Shown here piece after piece: positions 1 to 8,254 of a stretch of 64,000 nucleotides of DNA. The translations under genes and the position numbers were made by a program. The notes beneath the pieces are model-generated. The model searched no databases. It was not told where the DNA came from and worked only from the letters and a program-made list of their open reading frames with translations. The stretch comes from Taklimakanibacter sp021828105. GTDB taxonomy: Bacteria > Pseudomonadota > Alphaproteobacteria > Rhizobiales > Aestuariivirgaceae. The first letter of the stretch is position 1. Each line of letters starts with the position of its first letter. The DNA lies in contig JAKATG010000019.1 of the NCBI GenBank assembly GCA_021828105.1, positions 1-64,000 on the forward strand, in the 5' to 3' direction.

Positions 1-50
1 GTGCTATCCTGATTGAGGACGACGAGGGATTTGCTCATATCACTTTGCAT
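1..50 (-). CDS. Possible IS110-type transposase, N-terminal fragment cut by the window edge
   Basis: On the minus strand an ATG at 48-50 (or 36-38) opens a frame that runs off the left edge and reads MQSDMSKSLVVLNQDS. The MSKSLVVLNQDS part resembles, from memory, the start of IS110-family transposases common in Rhizobiales. Only about 16 residues are visible, so no catalytic residue can be checked and no inverted repeat was recognised. If correct, an insertion sequence lies immediately left of the window. It could also be the start of an unrelated gene. Confidence 0.35.
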   Translation of the reverse strand, partial: MQSDMSKSLVVLNQDS

Positions 51-119
51 GGGGGTCACGCTCCATCAGATGTGTGGACAACGATGGGCATCTTACCCTC
101 GTCGTCCGCCCCATTGAAT

Positions 120-141
120 CTTCTCCCGCAAGCGGGAGAAG
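120..141. repeat. Short perfect inverted repeat downstream of the response regulator gene
   Basis: CTTCTCCCGC and GCGGGAGAAG form a perfect 10-bp stem separated by AA. It lies 30 bases past the stop of the minus-strand response regulator gene. Palindromes of this kind are dispersed in rhizobial genomes. It could act as a transcript end, but no T-run follows it on the minus strand. Confidence 0.6.
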
Positions 142-171
142 GGGAATGCGATGAACAGCGCCCACATGCAA

Positions 172-858
172 TCAATCCTGCGCCTTGGCAAACACATAGC
201 CCGCGCCGCGCACCGTGATCACGCGGCGCGGCTTCTTGGGGTCGTCCTCGATCACGGCGCGAATGCGCGAGATGTGCACGTCGATGGAGCGGTCGAACGC
301 CTCCAGCCGCTGGTGCTTCAAGAGGTCCATGATCGCGTCGCGCGTGAGAACCCTGCCGGCATGGCGGGCCAGCGCCAAGAGCAGCTCGAATTGATGGCTG
401 GTCAAGGCGCAGATCTCGCCGTCGCGGCGGGCTTGGCGCGCATCGACGTCGATCTCGAGGCGGCCGCAGCGCAGGATTTCCGCTTTCCGGTCGCCCTTGG
501 CCCGGCGCAGTATGGACTTCAGCCGCGCCAGGAGCTCGCGCGGCTCGAACGGCTTCGGCAGATAATCGTCGGCGCCGAGCTCGAGCCCCACCACCCGGTC
601 CATGGCCTCGCCGCGCGCGGTCAGCATCAGGATCGGCGTATCGGCCTCGGCCCGGATGCGGCGGCAGACCTCGAGCCCATCCATGTCGGGCAGCATCAGA
701 TCGAGGATCAGGGCGTCGAAGGCGTGCTGTGCCTGAGCCGCGATGCCCAAAGCCCCCTTCGCCGCAATCGTCACGCTGAAGCCCGCCCCGCCGAGATAGT
801 CTTTCACCATCTCGGCCAGGCGAGGGTCGTCCTCGATCAGGAGAATACGGTCGGCCAC
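172..858 (-). CDS. OmpR/PhoB-family two-component response regulator
   Basis: This is a cytoplasmic DNA-binding response regulator of 228 residues, the normal length for the family. The N-terminal receiver domain has the acidic pocket E9-D10-D11, phospho-acceptor D53 in LILDLMLPDMDG, a conserved T in LMLTARG and K in LPKPFEP. The C-terminal winged helix (about 130-226) carries the family signature RAVIEDDPKKPRRVITVRG followed by AGYVF. The CpxP-like gene sits upstream on the same strand, so this may be an envelope-stress pair. No histidine kinase is present between the stop codon and the window edge, so the partner kinase is further left or elsewhere. Confidence 0.93.
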   Translation of the reverse strand: MADRILLIEDDPRLAEMVKDYLGGAGFSVTIAAKGALGIAAQAQHAFDALILDLMLPDMDGLEVCRRIRAEADTPILMLTARGEAMDRVVGLELGADDYLPKPFEPRELLARLKSILRRAKGDRKAEILRCGRLEIDVDARQARRDGEICALTSHQFELLLALARHAGRVLTRDAIMDLLKHQRLEAFDRSIDVHISRIRAVIEDDPKKPRRVITVRGAGYVFAKAQD

Positions 859-874
859 GGGAGCATTCTAGAAC

Positions 875-918
875 GCATCGGCTTTTCCGAAAACCGCATA
901 CACTTTTCGGGCCGATGC
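875..918. repeat. Rhizobial-type palindromic intergenic repeat, intact copy
   Basis: GCATCGGC (875-882) pairs with GCCGATGC (911-918), and an inner CCGAAAA pairs with TTTTCGG, enclosing the core CCGCATACAC. The element lies between the response regulator and CpxP-like genes. Shortened or divergent relatives occur at 20719-20750 and 51891-51939, so it belongs to a dispersed family. It may fold in the transcript joining the two genes. Confidence 0.75.
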
Positions 919-919
919 T

Positions 920-1507
920 TTAACCACGATGCCACCCATGCCAGAAGCCTCTGCGCTCGGCCAGGAGCTCGGCGAGCTTCTGGCGCTGCTGCGGTGTCAA
1001 GGCTTCGGCCGCATCGCCCAAGGCCTGGGTGATGCGCTTGCTCGCTCCCTCCCACATCGCCATGTGCTCGGCGCGGAATTTTTCCAGCTCGGCGCGGTCG
1101 ATGGTGGGACGGGTGAGGAGATCGCGCGCCCGCTCGCGAGCCTTCTGCCTCTCACCGATGAGCGGCAGAAGGTCCTTGAGCGCGGATTTCACGATGGCCC
1201 GCAGCTTGTCCTGCTGTTCGGTCGTGGCATCGATCTCGATGGCGAGATGGCGGATCGCGCGGTCGACATGGTTTTCGATCTGTGCCGGATCGGGCGGACC
1301 CCCCATCCATCCGCCGTGATGCCATCCGCCGGGTCCGAAGCCCGAGCCCCAGCCAGATTCCTCGCTCATGGCCTGGCTGACGAAGACGCCCGTCAGGCCC
1401 GAGGCAAGCACGATGATCAGGGTGAGCAACAGGCCACGCGCGCCGCGGCGCGGCGGGGAGGGCGGCGGGCCGTTATACGGCACGGGGAGATTGGTCTGGT
1501 CGGTCAT
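920..1507 (-). CDS. CpxP/Spy-like periplasmic protein (LTxxQ family), membrane anchored
   Basis: The 195-residue protein has a proline-rich cytoplasmic tail, one hydrophobic segment (about 26-46, LLLTLIIVLASGLTGVFVSQ) and a helical periplasmic part. That part holds two LTxxQ-like stretches, TTEQQDKLRAI and LTPQQRQKLAELL, typical of Spy/CpxP/heavy-metal-sensor relatives. His/Gly/Trp-rich patches (WHHGGWMGG and HGWHRG) could bind metal. Such proteins act as periplasmic chaperones or sensors feeding envelope-stress two-component systems, which fits the response regulator gene downstream. The exact ligand is unknown. Confidence 0.8.
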   Translation of the reverse strand: MTDQTNLPVPYNGPPPSPPRRGARGLLLTLIIVLASGLTGVFVSQAMSEESGWGSGFGPGGWHHGGWMGGPPDPAQIENHVDRAIRHLAIEIDATTEQQDKLRAIVKSALKDLLPLIGERQKARERARDLLTRPTIDRAELEKFRAEHMAMWEGASKRITQALGDAAEALTPQQRQKLAELLAERRGFWHGWHRG

Positions 1508-1596
1508 GAGCGGTCTCCTTCGATGAATGTCGATAAGGTTTGGGCTTTGCGCTCATGACAGAGTGAGGGGCGCTCGTTTCGCGGGCTTCTCTCCAT

Positions 1597-1611
1597 TGTA
1601 AAGTTTTGTGA
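1597..1611. promoter_or_regulatory. Candidate response-regulator direct repeat TGTAA-N5-TGTGA
   Basis: TGTAA (1597-1601) and TGTGA (1607-1611) repeat with a 10-base period, the spacing expected for a tandem OmpR-type dimer. The site lies about 90 bases upstream of the CpxP-like start. The inference rests on spacing and position only; two pentamers are weak evidence. Confidence 0.25.
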
Positions 1612-1758
1612 GGCTTAGGCGCCGAAGCTTTCTCTGCAAAGCTCTCTTGACATCGTGGGCCAAAGCATGCGTTTTGGGAAATATCAGGATCGGACCATGT
1701 GCGCCCGCAGGCTCAAACCTTGCGGGCATTTGTTTGAACCCTTGGCTCGAGCCTCAAG

Positions 1759-1791
1759 GCGCGATGGCTTTATACCGAGTGGCCATCGCGC
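1759..1791. repeat. Palindromic repeat GCGCGATGGC / GCCATCGCGC
   Basis: A perfect 10-bp stem (1759-1768 with 1782-1791) encloses a 13-base loop and is followed by TTTGTCTTT. An almost identical hairpin is at 51843-51875. It lies 3' of the minus-strand crystallin-domain gene and may end its transcript. Confidence 0.75.
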
Positions 1792-1831
1792 TTTGTCTTT
1801 GCTTTGATCGCTCCGGAGAACTTTTCCGAAA

Positions 1832-2572
1832 TCAGCCGGTGAACCGGGCCCAGACGGCGGAGATGCGGTCGCCCCAGCCCAACTCGTGGAGATTGGGCGT
1901 GTCCGAGTAGAACGTGATGGAGGCGCCGCCGTCGTGGATATGCTCCCAGGCCACGCAATGGCACCTGGCAACCAGGACGGACGACATGATGTCGTTCCAG
2001 TCACCGCCGAACAGGCCGAGGCCGTCGTCGAATTGCATCATGTCGTCGACATATTCATCGGGCGCGAAGCCGGCAGAGTCGCCGCCATAGTTGACATGCT
2101 CGAAGATCCGCATGCCCAGATCAAGCCGCGGCTCGATGAGCGTGGGGGTCAGGCCGCCGGCGGTCAAGGCCGTCTCGACCTCGCTGCCGATCGCCTGCTG
2201 GGCGCTCCTGAACTGGCGCAGATGATGGTTGCGCATGATCGAGCGATCCGAGAACACCACAAGCGCCTGCCCACCGCCCTTCAGCGGCGTCGCCACATAG
2301 TCCAAGGGGCGGCCATTGAGCCGGGCGATCTCATTGTAGTCGACGCGCTTTCCGTCGAGGACGATGGGAACCGACGCGGCAGGCGCCTTGATCTCCGATC
2401 TCGCCGATGCGCCGGAATTTGCCGCGGCGCGGGCAAATTTTTCCTCCAGCGCCTTCTGCGTGCCGATCACACGCGGCTTGCGCATGCGCGCCTTGCTTTC
2501 GACGAACTGCTCGAGCGTGGTGATGCCGCGCTGCGACAATTCCTTAAGGGCCGTCCTCACTTCAGTCGTCAT
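1832..2572 (-). CDS. Protein with a C-terminal beta/gamma-crystallin-type domain
   Basis: The 246-residue protein has no signal peptide. Residues 1-150 are unrecognised (helical start, then YNEIARLNGRPLDYV and VVFSDRSIM). Residues about 153-246 look like one beta/gamma-crystallin domain made of two Greek-key motifs. The first is IFEHVNYGGDSAGF with the calcium-type box WNDIMSS (192-198). The second is AWEHIHDGGASITFYSD with WGDRISAV (233-240). The (N/D)(N/D)xx(S/T)S box is the known Ca2+ site of microbial beta/gamma-crystallins; the second copy departs from it by ending in SA. The start has an upstream GGAGG. The role is unknown, possibly calcium-stabilised stress binding. Confidence 0.7.
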   Translation of the reverse strand: MTTEVRTALKELSQRGITTLEQFVESKARMRKPRVIGTQKALEEKFARAAANSGASARSEIKAPAASVPIVLDGKRVDYNEIARLNGRPLDYVATPLKGGGQALVVFSDRSIMRNHHLRQFRSAQQAIGSEVETALTAGGLTPTLIEPRLDLGMRIFEHVNYGGDSAGFAPDEYVDDMMQFDDGLGLFGGDWNDIMSSVLVARCHCVAWEHIHDGGASITFYSDTPNLHELGWGDRISAVWARFTG

Positions 2573-2709
2573 GGTTACCTCCAGGATGGTGGGTCAAGTC
2601 ATCATGGACTGTGCTAAAGGCGGGCAGCATACGGATCGCTTACGGCACCTTTGCCGTCGTGGGAAATTTGAAGCACCGTCCTCTACCGGCTGTCCGGCAG
2701 CGTCGAGCC

Positions 2710-3669
2710 TCAATCGGGTGATTTCGACTTTGTGCTTCGGGCGCGACCTTTGCCGGCGGTGGCCGCGCGCGTCTTCACGTGGTCGATGAAGGCCCTGAGC
2801 TTCGGCGTCATCTGATGGCGGCTGGGATAATAGAGAAACACGCCCGGCGCCGTCGGCGCGAACCGGTCGAGCACACGCACGAGCTTTCCCGCTTTCACCA
2901 TCTGGGCCGCGATGGGCTCGGGCACTTGCGCAAGCCCGGCATGTTCCACGGCGGCGCCCAGCATGGTGGGAAAGTCATGGGCGATCAGGGGACCCGAGAC
3001 GATCGCCTCGACCGGCTTGTTGCCCTTGACGAACGACCAGGGCGCCACCGACCCGTTCGAGCGGCGCAGGCGCAGGCAGGCATGCTGGCGCAGATCCTCG
3101 ATAAGCTCGGGCCGGCCGCGGCGGCGCAGATATTTCGGGCTGCCGACGACCACCAGCGGGAACGGCGGCGACAGCCGCACCGCGACCATGTCGCCTGAGA
3201 TGAACTCGCCGAGCCTGATGCCGGCGTCAAACCCCTCGGCCGCGATGTCGACCAGCTTCTCGCTGACCGCGATCTCCACCTCGACCTCAGGGTAAGCCTG
3301 GCAGAAGGAGGCGATCAGCGGCTCGAGCAGGATGGGCACCACCGAACGCGGCACGGTGAGGCGCAAAAGCCCGGCCGGCCGTTGCCCGAGATCACGTGCC
3401 ATAGCACTTGCGGCGATGAGCTCCTCGAAGGCGGGCCTGGCGCGCGCCAGGAACCGCTCGCCGGCCTCGGTGAGGCCGACACTGCGCGTCGTGCGGGTGA
3501 AGAGGGCGGCGCCGACACGCGCCTCGAGCGTGCGTACCGCCTGGCTGATCGCCGAGGGCGTGACGCCCAGATCCGCCGCCGCCTTGCGGAAGCTGCGGTG
3601 CCGGGCGACGCTCAGAAACGCCTCCACGCCGTCGAGCGCGCCGTGCCTGACTGTGAAGTTCCGCTTCAT
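2710..3669 (-). CDS. LysR-family transcriptional regulator
   Basis: The 319-residue protein has an N-terminal winged helix (SFRKAAADLGVTPSAISQAVRTLE, about 26-49) and a LysR substrate-binding domain of the common CrgA/DsdC-like type (AGLLRLTVPRS onward, about 99-300). A basic Ser/Lys-rich tail follows. It is divergently transcribed from the small membrane protein gene at 3747, with 77 bases between starts, so that gene is its probable target. The inducer cannot be predicted. Confidence 0.92.
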   Translation of the reverse strand: MKRNFTVRHGALDGVEAFLSVARHRSFRKAAADLGVTPSAISQAVRTLEARVGAALFTRTTRSVGLTEAGERFLARARPAFEELIAASAMARDLGQRPAGLLRLTVPRSVVPILLEPLIASFCQAYPEVEVEIAVSEKLVDIAAEGFDAGIRLGEFISGDMVAVRLSPPFPLVVVGSPKYLRRRGRPELIEDLRQHACLRLRRSNGSVAPWSFVKGNKPVEAIVSGPLIAHDFPTMLGAAVEHAGLAQVPEPIAAQMVKAGKLVRVLDRFAPTAPGVFLYYPSRHQMTPKLRAFIDHVKTRAATAGKGRARSTKSKSPD

Positions 3670-3679
3670 AGCCTGTCGA

Positions 3680-3696
3680 GATTATCGCCGATAGTC
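3680..3696. promoter_or_regulatory. Candidate LysR operator in the divergent region
   Basis: GATTATC-GCC-GATAGTC is a near-perfect inverted repeat with one mismatch per arm, 11 bases from the LysR start. Position and symmetry suggest autoregulation and control of the membrane gene. No binding data exist. Confidence 0.35.
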
Positions 3697-3746
3697 GCTC
3701 GCCGGAAGCGGTCCTATATCCGACGCGCAATTTACGGAGTCCTCTG

Positions 3747-4244
3747 ATGTCGACGGAACTCGTCTTCCAAATCCAGCTCGTCCTCGGCTATGCCGCGTGG
3801 CTGCTGTGCCTTGGCGCCTATATCCTGCCCTGGCTCAAGTCGATGGAGAGCGTCGAGGCGCACCGCGCCATCGCCATGCTGCACAGCTTCCGCTTCTTCG
3901 GGCTGGTCTTCATCGTCCCGGGCGTCGTCGGCTCCAATTTGCCTTCGAGCTTCGCCCATTTCGCCGCCTATGGCGATCTGGCGACCGGCCTTCTCGCCAT
4001 GCTGGCGCTGCTCACGGTCCGGATGCGTCCGCTCTTCTGGTTGTTCGTCGTCGCCTTCAACCTGGTGGGGACGGCCGATCTCATCTTGAACTATTATCAC
4101 GCGATCGCGGTCGGCCTTCCGGCGCAAGCAGGAGAGTTCGGTGCCGCCTATGCGATCCCGATCATCTACGTGCCCCTCTTGATGATCACGCATGGCGTCG
4201 CCTTCACTTTGCTGATGCATCCTCGAGCCAAGGCGCCGTCCTGA
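3747..4244 (+). CDS. Small integral membrane protein, function unknown
   Basis: The 165-residue protein has about five hydrophobic segments: LGYAAWLLCLGAYILPWL, FFGLVFIVPGVVGSNL, LATGLLAMLALLTV, PLFWLFVVAFNLVGTADLIL and IIYVPLLMITHGVAFTLL. No catalytic motif is recognised. GGAG lies just upstream of the ATG. The divergent LysR gene suggests inducible expression. A transport or membrane-enzyme role is possible but not shown. Confidence 0.8.
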   Translation: MSTELVFQIQLVLGYAAWLLCLGAYILPWLKSMESVEAHRAIAMLHSFRFFGLVFIVPGVVGSNLPSSFAHFAAYGDLATGLLAMLALLTVRMRPLFWLFVVAFNLVGTADLILNYYHAIAVGLPAQAGEFGAAYAIPIIYVPLLMITHGVAFTLLMHPRAKAPS

Positions 4245-4326
4245 TGGTGACTTGATATTCCGCCACGTAAGTATCACTCTCTCGCCGCGCCTAATGTCAT
4301 TCGCAAATCACAGGAGGTGTTTCAAA

Positions 4327-5259
4327 ATGGCACCGTTCGCCTATGTGACGAATACGGGTTCTGGCACTGTCTCGGTGATCGATCTCGCGACCAACCTGGT
4401 GGTGGCCACGCCCGCGACGACCGGGGCACCCATCCGCGTGGCGCTGACCCCCAATGGCAAACGCGCCTTTATCACGAGCCGGCAGACCGCGACCGGCTCC
4501 TTCGTCTCGGTGCTCGACACCGCCACCAACACCGTCACGGAGACGATCCCGGATGTGACGGATTTCTTCATCGCCGGCATTGCGCTGACCCGCGACGGCA
4601 AGCACGCCTATATCGCCAATTCCGGCAATGACCACGCCGTCAAGGTGCTCGACACCGCGACCAGCCAGGTGACGGCCACGATCGACATGGACAATTCGAT
4701 CGATGTGGCCGTCGCGCCGAACGGCAAGCACGCCTATGTGACGAGTTTCCAAGGCGTCACGGTGATCGACACGAGCACCAACACGGTGGTGGCCACCATC
4801 CAGGTCCCCAAGGGCTCCACCAGCACGACGGGACGGGGAATAGCTTTGAGCCCGGATGGCAAGAAAGCCTATCTGACGAATGGCGGCGCCAATGCGGTCT
4901 CGGTGATCGACACCCAGGCCCACAGCGTATCGGCCACGGTCGCCGTGGGCGCCGACCCGGTCGGCGTGGCCGTCACGCCCGACGGCAAACACGCCTATGT
5001 GACCAATCATGGCGCGGGCAACGTGTCGGTGATCGATACCGCCGGCAACACGGTATCGGCCACGATTCCCGTGGGGGCGGAGCCTTTCGGCGTGGCGATC
5101 ACCGCCGACGGGAAACATGCCTATGTGACGAATGCCGCCGCGACATCGAACATTGTTTCGGTCATCGCCACCGCCACCAACAAGGTCGTGGCGGAGATCA
5201 CGGTCGGCAACAAGCCCTTCGCGATCGCCATCACCCCGCCGGCGCCGGTGGCGGCATAG
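4327..5259 (+). CDS. YVTN-type beta-propeller repeat protein
   Basis: The 310-residue protein is built of about seven repeats of roughly 42 residues, each with an AYVTN- or AYIAN-like strand, VSVID(T)AT, and VAVTPDGKHAYV. This is the YVTN beta-propeller fold, which usually serves as a ligand-binding or protein-interaction scaffold. The start at 4327 is set by AGGAGGT at 4313-4319; the frame is open further upstream but has no comparable ribosome site. No signal peptide is seen, unusual for a family often found at the cell surface. It appears to be transcribed alone. Confidence 0.88.
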   Translation: MAPFAYVTNTGSGTVSVIDLATNLVVATPATTGAPIRVALTPNGKRAFITSRQTATGSFVSVLDTATNTVTETIPDVTDFFIAGIALTRDGKHAYIANSGNDHAVKVLDTATSQVTATIDMDNSIDVAVAPNGKHAYVTSFQGVTVIDTSTNTVVATIQVPKGSTSTTGRGIALSPDGKKAYLTNGGANAVSVIDTQAHSVSATVAVGADPVGVAVTPDGKHAYVTNHGAGNVSVIDTAGNTVSATIPVGAEPFGVAITADGKHAYVTNAAATSNIVSVIATATNKVVAEITVGNKPFAIAITPPAPVAA

Positions 5260-5325
5260 GGTCGTCAGCTCTATCGGTGCCTGCTATGGTCGATGAGGCT
5301 AGGCGCGGATAACCGGGGGAAGACC

Positions 5326-6936
5326 ATGTCCAGTGACAGCACGCAAAAACCAATCCTCGTCGTGGGCGCGGGTCCTGTGGGACTGACCATGGCGAGCGAG
5401 CTCAGGCGCCATGGGGTGCGCTGCCGCCTGATCGACCGCGCTCAAGAGGCGCTTCCCTTTTGCCGCGCCATCGGCGTCACGCCGCGCACGCTCGAAGTCT
5501 GGGAGGATATGGGCATCGTGCGCGAGATGATCGACAGCGGGCTGTGGATCACGGGCTTGCGTTCGGTGATAGATGGCAAGCCGGCGCAGGAAGTTGTTGC
5601 GCCGCCGCTCGGCCTGCCCTTCGCCCAGCTGGGCCTGCCCCAATACGAGACGGAACGCCTGCTGACCGAGCATCTTCAAAATCTCGGCGGGGACATCGAA
5701 CGCGGCACCGAGCTCGTCGCCTTGACGCAGGACAGCAACGGCGTCGCCGTCACGCTGCGCAAGGGGGAGGGGGCGACGGAAGAGGCGCGCTTCAGCTATG
5801 TCGTGGGCTGCGACGGCGCTCATAGCGCGGTGCGCAAGGCGCTCGACATCGGTTTCGACGGCGAGGCTTATCCCTGGCCTTTCATGCTGGGCGACGTGCA
5901 CATCGCCTGGGATCTTCCTTACGGCATGGCGTTCCGGGCGGTAAGGCCGAGGCCAGATGGGCCGCCCGACATGTTCATCGCCATTCCGCTACCGGAGGCC
6001 GGACGATATCGCGTTTCCATGCTGGCGCCGGCCTCGCTCAATCCGGAAGGCGGCACGGAACACGGCATCCAGGCCGAGTTGAAAGGGCCGTCGCTTTCCG
6101 ACCTGCAGGCCGTTGCCGACGATATGGTTCCCGCCAAGCCAAAGCTCTCCGACCTGCGCTGGTCGTCGGTCTTCCGTATCAGCATGCGGCTGGCGTCCGA
6201 GTACCGCAAGGACCGCGCCTTCATCGCGGGCGATGCCGCCCATATCCATCCCCCGACCGGCGGGCAGGGCATGAACACCGGCATCCAGGACGCCTACAAT
6301 CTCGCCTGGAAGCTGGCGCTGGTGGTGCAGGGCTCAGGCCGCAGCGAGCTGCTCGACAGCTATGATGCCGAACGCCGCCCGGTCGGCGCCGATGTGGTGA
6401 AGCGCACCCAGGCGGCGAGCGAGAATTACGGCCGCGAGAAAGGCAAGGCGCCCGACCGCCTGGCCGACACGCAGATCCTGGTCTCCTATCGCGGCACGCC
6501 CTTCGTCGCCGACGAGCCGTCCTTGGCGACGGACGGACCTTTGGCCGGCGACCGCGCGCCCGATGTGCAGGGATTGGTCCGGTCGGGCTTCGGCTTTCCG
6601 CTGCGCCTGTTCGACATCATCAAGGGAACCGGCCACGTCCTGCTGATCCAGATCGACGATCGGGCGCAAACGGATGATGCGGCCGCCTTTGCGCGTGATC
6701 TGCGAAAGCAATGGGGACCATCGGTTCGTGCCGCGGCGATCACCCGGACGGCGGTGCCCGACATGCCGCAGCTCCCCGGTTATCTCGACGCCGAGGGCGG
6801 ATTCGCCAAAGCCTATGGAAGCGATGCTCGCGCCGTCATGGTGCGGCCGGACGGATACATTGGCTGGCGCGGCGCGTCCTGGCGATCACCGGGCCTGGCC
6901 CAATATTTCGGACGGATCTTCGCGCGTCCCTCCTAA
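5326..6936 (+). CDS. FAD-dependent aromatic hydroxylase (PheA/TfdB/MhpA-type flavoprotein monooxygenase)
   Basis: The 536-residue enzyme has the FAD-binding GxGxxG in VVGAGPVGLTMASE near the N terminus, a DG motif in VGCDGAHSAVRKAL, and the second FAD motif GDAAHIHPPTGGQGMN. The C-terminal thioredoxin-like region is that of the phenol-hydroxylase/pentachlorophenol-monooxygenase branch. It would use NAD(P)H and O2 to hydroxylate an aromatic ring in the cytoplasm. The start at 5326 follows GGGGGAAGA. No ring-cleavage gene is next to it, so the substrate is open. Confidence 0.88.
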   Translation: MSSDSTQKPILVVGAGPVGLTMASELRRHGVRCRLIDRAQEALPFCRAIGVTPRTLEVWEDMGIVREMIDSGLWITGLRSVIDGKPAQEVVAPPLGLPFAQLGLPQYETERLLTEHLQNLGGDIERGTELVALTQDSNGVAVTLRKGEGATEEARFSYVVGCDGAHSAVRKALDIGFDGEAYPWPFMLGDVHIAWDLPYGMAFRAVRPRPDGPPDMFIAIPLPEAGRYRVSMLAPASLNPEGGTEHGIQAELKGPSLSDLQAVADDMVPAKPKLSDLRWSSVFRISMRLASEYRKDRAFIAGDAAHIHPPTGGQGMNTGIQDAYNLAWKLALVVQGSGRSELLDSYDAERRPVGADVVKRTQAASENYGREKGKAPDRLADTQILVSYRGTPFVADEPSLATDGPLAGDRAPDVQGLVRSGFGFPLRLFDIIKGTGHVLLIQIDDRAQTDDAAAFARDLRKQWGPSVRAAAITRTAVPDMPQLPGYLDAEGGFAKAYGSDARAVMVRPDGYIGWRGASWRSPGLAQYFGRIFARPS

Positions 6937-6939
6937 GCC

Positions 6940-7380
6940 TCAGTGGCGATGGTCCGGCATGCGCGGGACGCCGGGCGTCGATGAATGCTCGATGTCGTCG
7001 CCGACGATCGCGACCCAGTCATGCTTGCGATGCTCGTAGACGGAGAAGCGGGGCTTTGGAAATTGGAGATTGGCGAAGGCGCCGAGCGGCACGGCGACGA
7101 GACCCGGCCAGCCTTCGATCACATAGGTGACGGTCGATCCGCATTGGGGACAGAAGCGATAGGTGGCGCGATGGCCGCTGTCGGCGACGCGCTCCCAAAT
7201 CTTCGCTTCGCCCGTAACCCGAACCTGGTCCTCCGGCCAGCGCGCCTGGACGGCAAAGGCGCTGCCCGAGCGCTTCTGGCAATCGAGGCAGTGGCACACC
7301 GACACGCGCACCGGCTCGCCGGTGCATTCAGCCGTGAGCTGTCCGCAGCGGCAGGTGGCCGTCCTCGTCGCGTCGGTCAT
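6940..7380 (-). CDS. GFA-family zinc protein (glutathione-dependent formaldehyde-activating-like)
   Basis: The 146-residue protein has the GFA zinc ligands CRCG (N terminus), CHCLDCQK and CPQCGS, each at normal spacing. Many family members are annotated as formaldehyde-activating enzymes, but most have no proven activity. It lies 3 bases downstream of the methyltransferase gene on the same strand, so the two are probably co-transcribed. It is one of three GFA genes in the window (others at 25261 and 57842). Confidence 0.9.
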   Translation of the reverse strand: MTDATRTATCRCGQLTAECTGEPVRVSVCHCLDCQKRSGSAFAVQARWPEDQVRVTGEAKIWERVADSGHRATYRFCPQCGSTVTYVIEGWPGLVAVPLGAFANLQFPKPRFSVYEHRKHDWVAIVGDDIEHSSTPGVPRMPDHRH

Positions 7381-7383
7381 GGC

Positions 7384-8169
7384 TCAACTCCTCGATCCTT
7401 TGATCGCATTGGCGCGCGCGGCATAGGTGATCCGCCCGTCGCTCGCCGCGGGCAGGCGCGCGCGCACCCGGCTCTTGAGCGCAGCGTGGTCTTGCGGGGA
7501 GAGCGCCGCGATGGTGGGGCCAAGCGAGGGCGACTTCATGCCGGTCATCCACCAGTCGTCGAAATCGGCGAAGGTCCGGTGCACGGTGATCTCGCGCGTC
7601 TCGACGTTCTCGAGCCCCGCCCCGTTCCACAAATCCAGCATCGCCTCCATGCGCGATGCCTCCCTTTGCGGGGGGCGTGGCGCCGTGATCTCCATGGCGC
7701 GCATCTCGATGAGGAGCGGTTCCAAGGGAAAGCCGCCACCCGGCATATCCCACATATAGGCCGCGACGATGCCGCCCGGCCGCACCACGCGCAGCATTTC
7801 CGCGACAGCTTTCGCCGGCTCCGGCACGAAGACGAGGACGAGCGCCATGATGGCGGCATCGAACCTGTCGGCGGGGAAAGGAAGCGCCATCGCATCGCCG
7901 AGGCGGAATTCCGCCAGGCGCGCGCCCGGACGGGTGCGGGCATAAGCGAGCTGTCCTTCCGAGGGGTCGATGCCCTGAACCTCCGAGGGGGCGCAGTTCT
8001 CGACCAGGAGCTCGGTGAAGGCGCCGTTGCCGCAGCCCACATCGATCCAGCGCAAAGCTTTGGGCGGCGCCAGCCAGTCGAGGAAGGTTTTTCCCGCAAG
8101 CCCGCTCCAGATCCCCATCATCTGCTCATAGGCCGCACCATCATCGAAACGGATTTTCTGTTCGCTCAT
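7384..8169 (-). CDS. Class I SAM-dependent methyltransferase
   Basis: The 261-residue protein shows the SAM-binding motif I WIDVGCGNGAFTELL and a later AAIMALVLVFVPEP region, matching the UbiE/COQ5-like small-molecule methyltransferases. The ATG at 8167-8169 is chosen because GAAAGG lies just upstream; an in-frame start at 8202 has no ribosome site. The GFA gene follows almost immediately. The methyl acceptor is unknown. Confidence 0.88.
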   Translation of the reverse strand: MSEQKIRFDDGAAYEQMMGIWSGLAGKTFLDWLAPPKALRWIDVGCGNGAFTELLVENCAPSEVQGIDPSEGQLAYARTRPGARLAEFRLGDAMALPFPADRFDAAIMALVLVFVPEPAKAVAEMLRVVRPGGIVAAYMWDMPGGGFPLEPLLIEMRAMEITAPRPPQREASRMEAMLDLWNGAGLENVETREITVHRTFADFDDWWMTGMKSPSLGPTIAALSPQDHAALKSRVRARLPAASDGRITYAARANAIKGSRS

Positions 8170-8254
8170 GCAATAGCCTTTCGCCGGCTCATCTTGCGCC
8201 ACAAAATCTGATTATACTCGAGCGGTGACGAGGAACACACAATGGAGACCGACC

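Larger units (their letters stand above)
1508..1831. other. Intergenic region upstream of the CpxP-like gene
   Basis: This 324-base gap should hold the promoter of the minus-strand CpxP-like/response-regulator unit and the end of the crystallin-domain gene transcript. It contains a candidate direct repeat at 1597-1611 and a palindromic repeat at 1759-1791. The latter is followed by a degenerate remnant of the second rhizobial repeat (about 1805-1832). No convincing open reading frame is seen. Confidence 0.6.
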
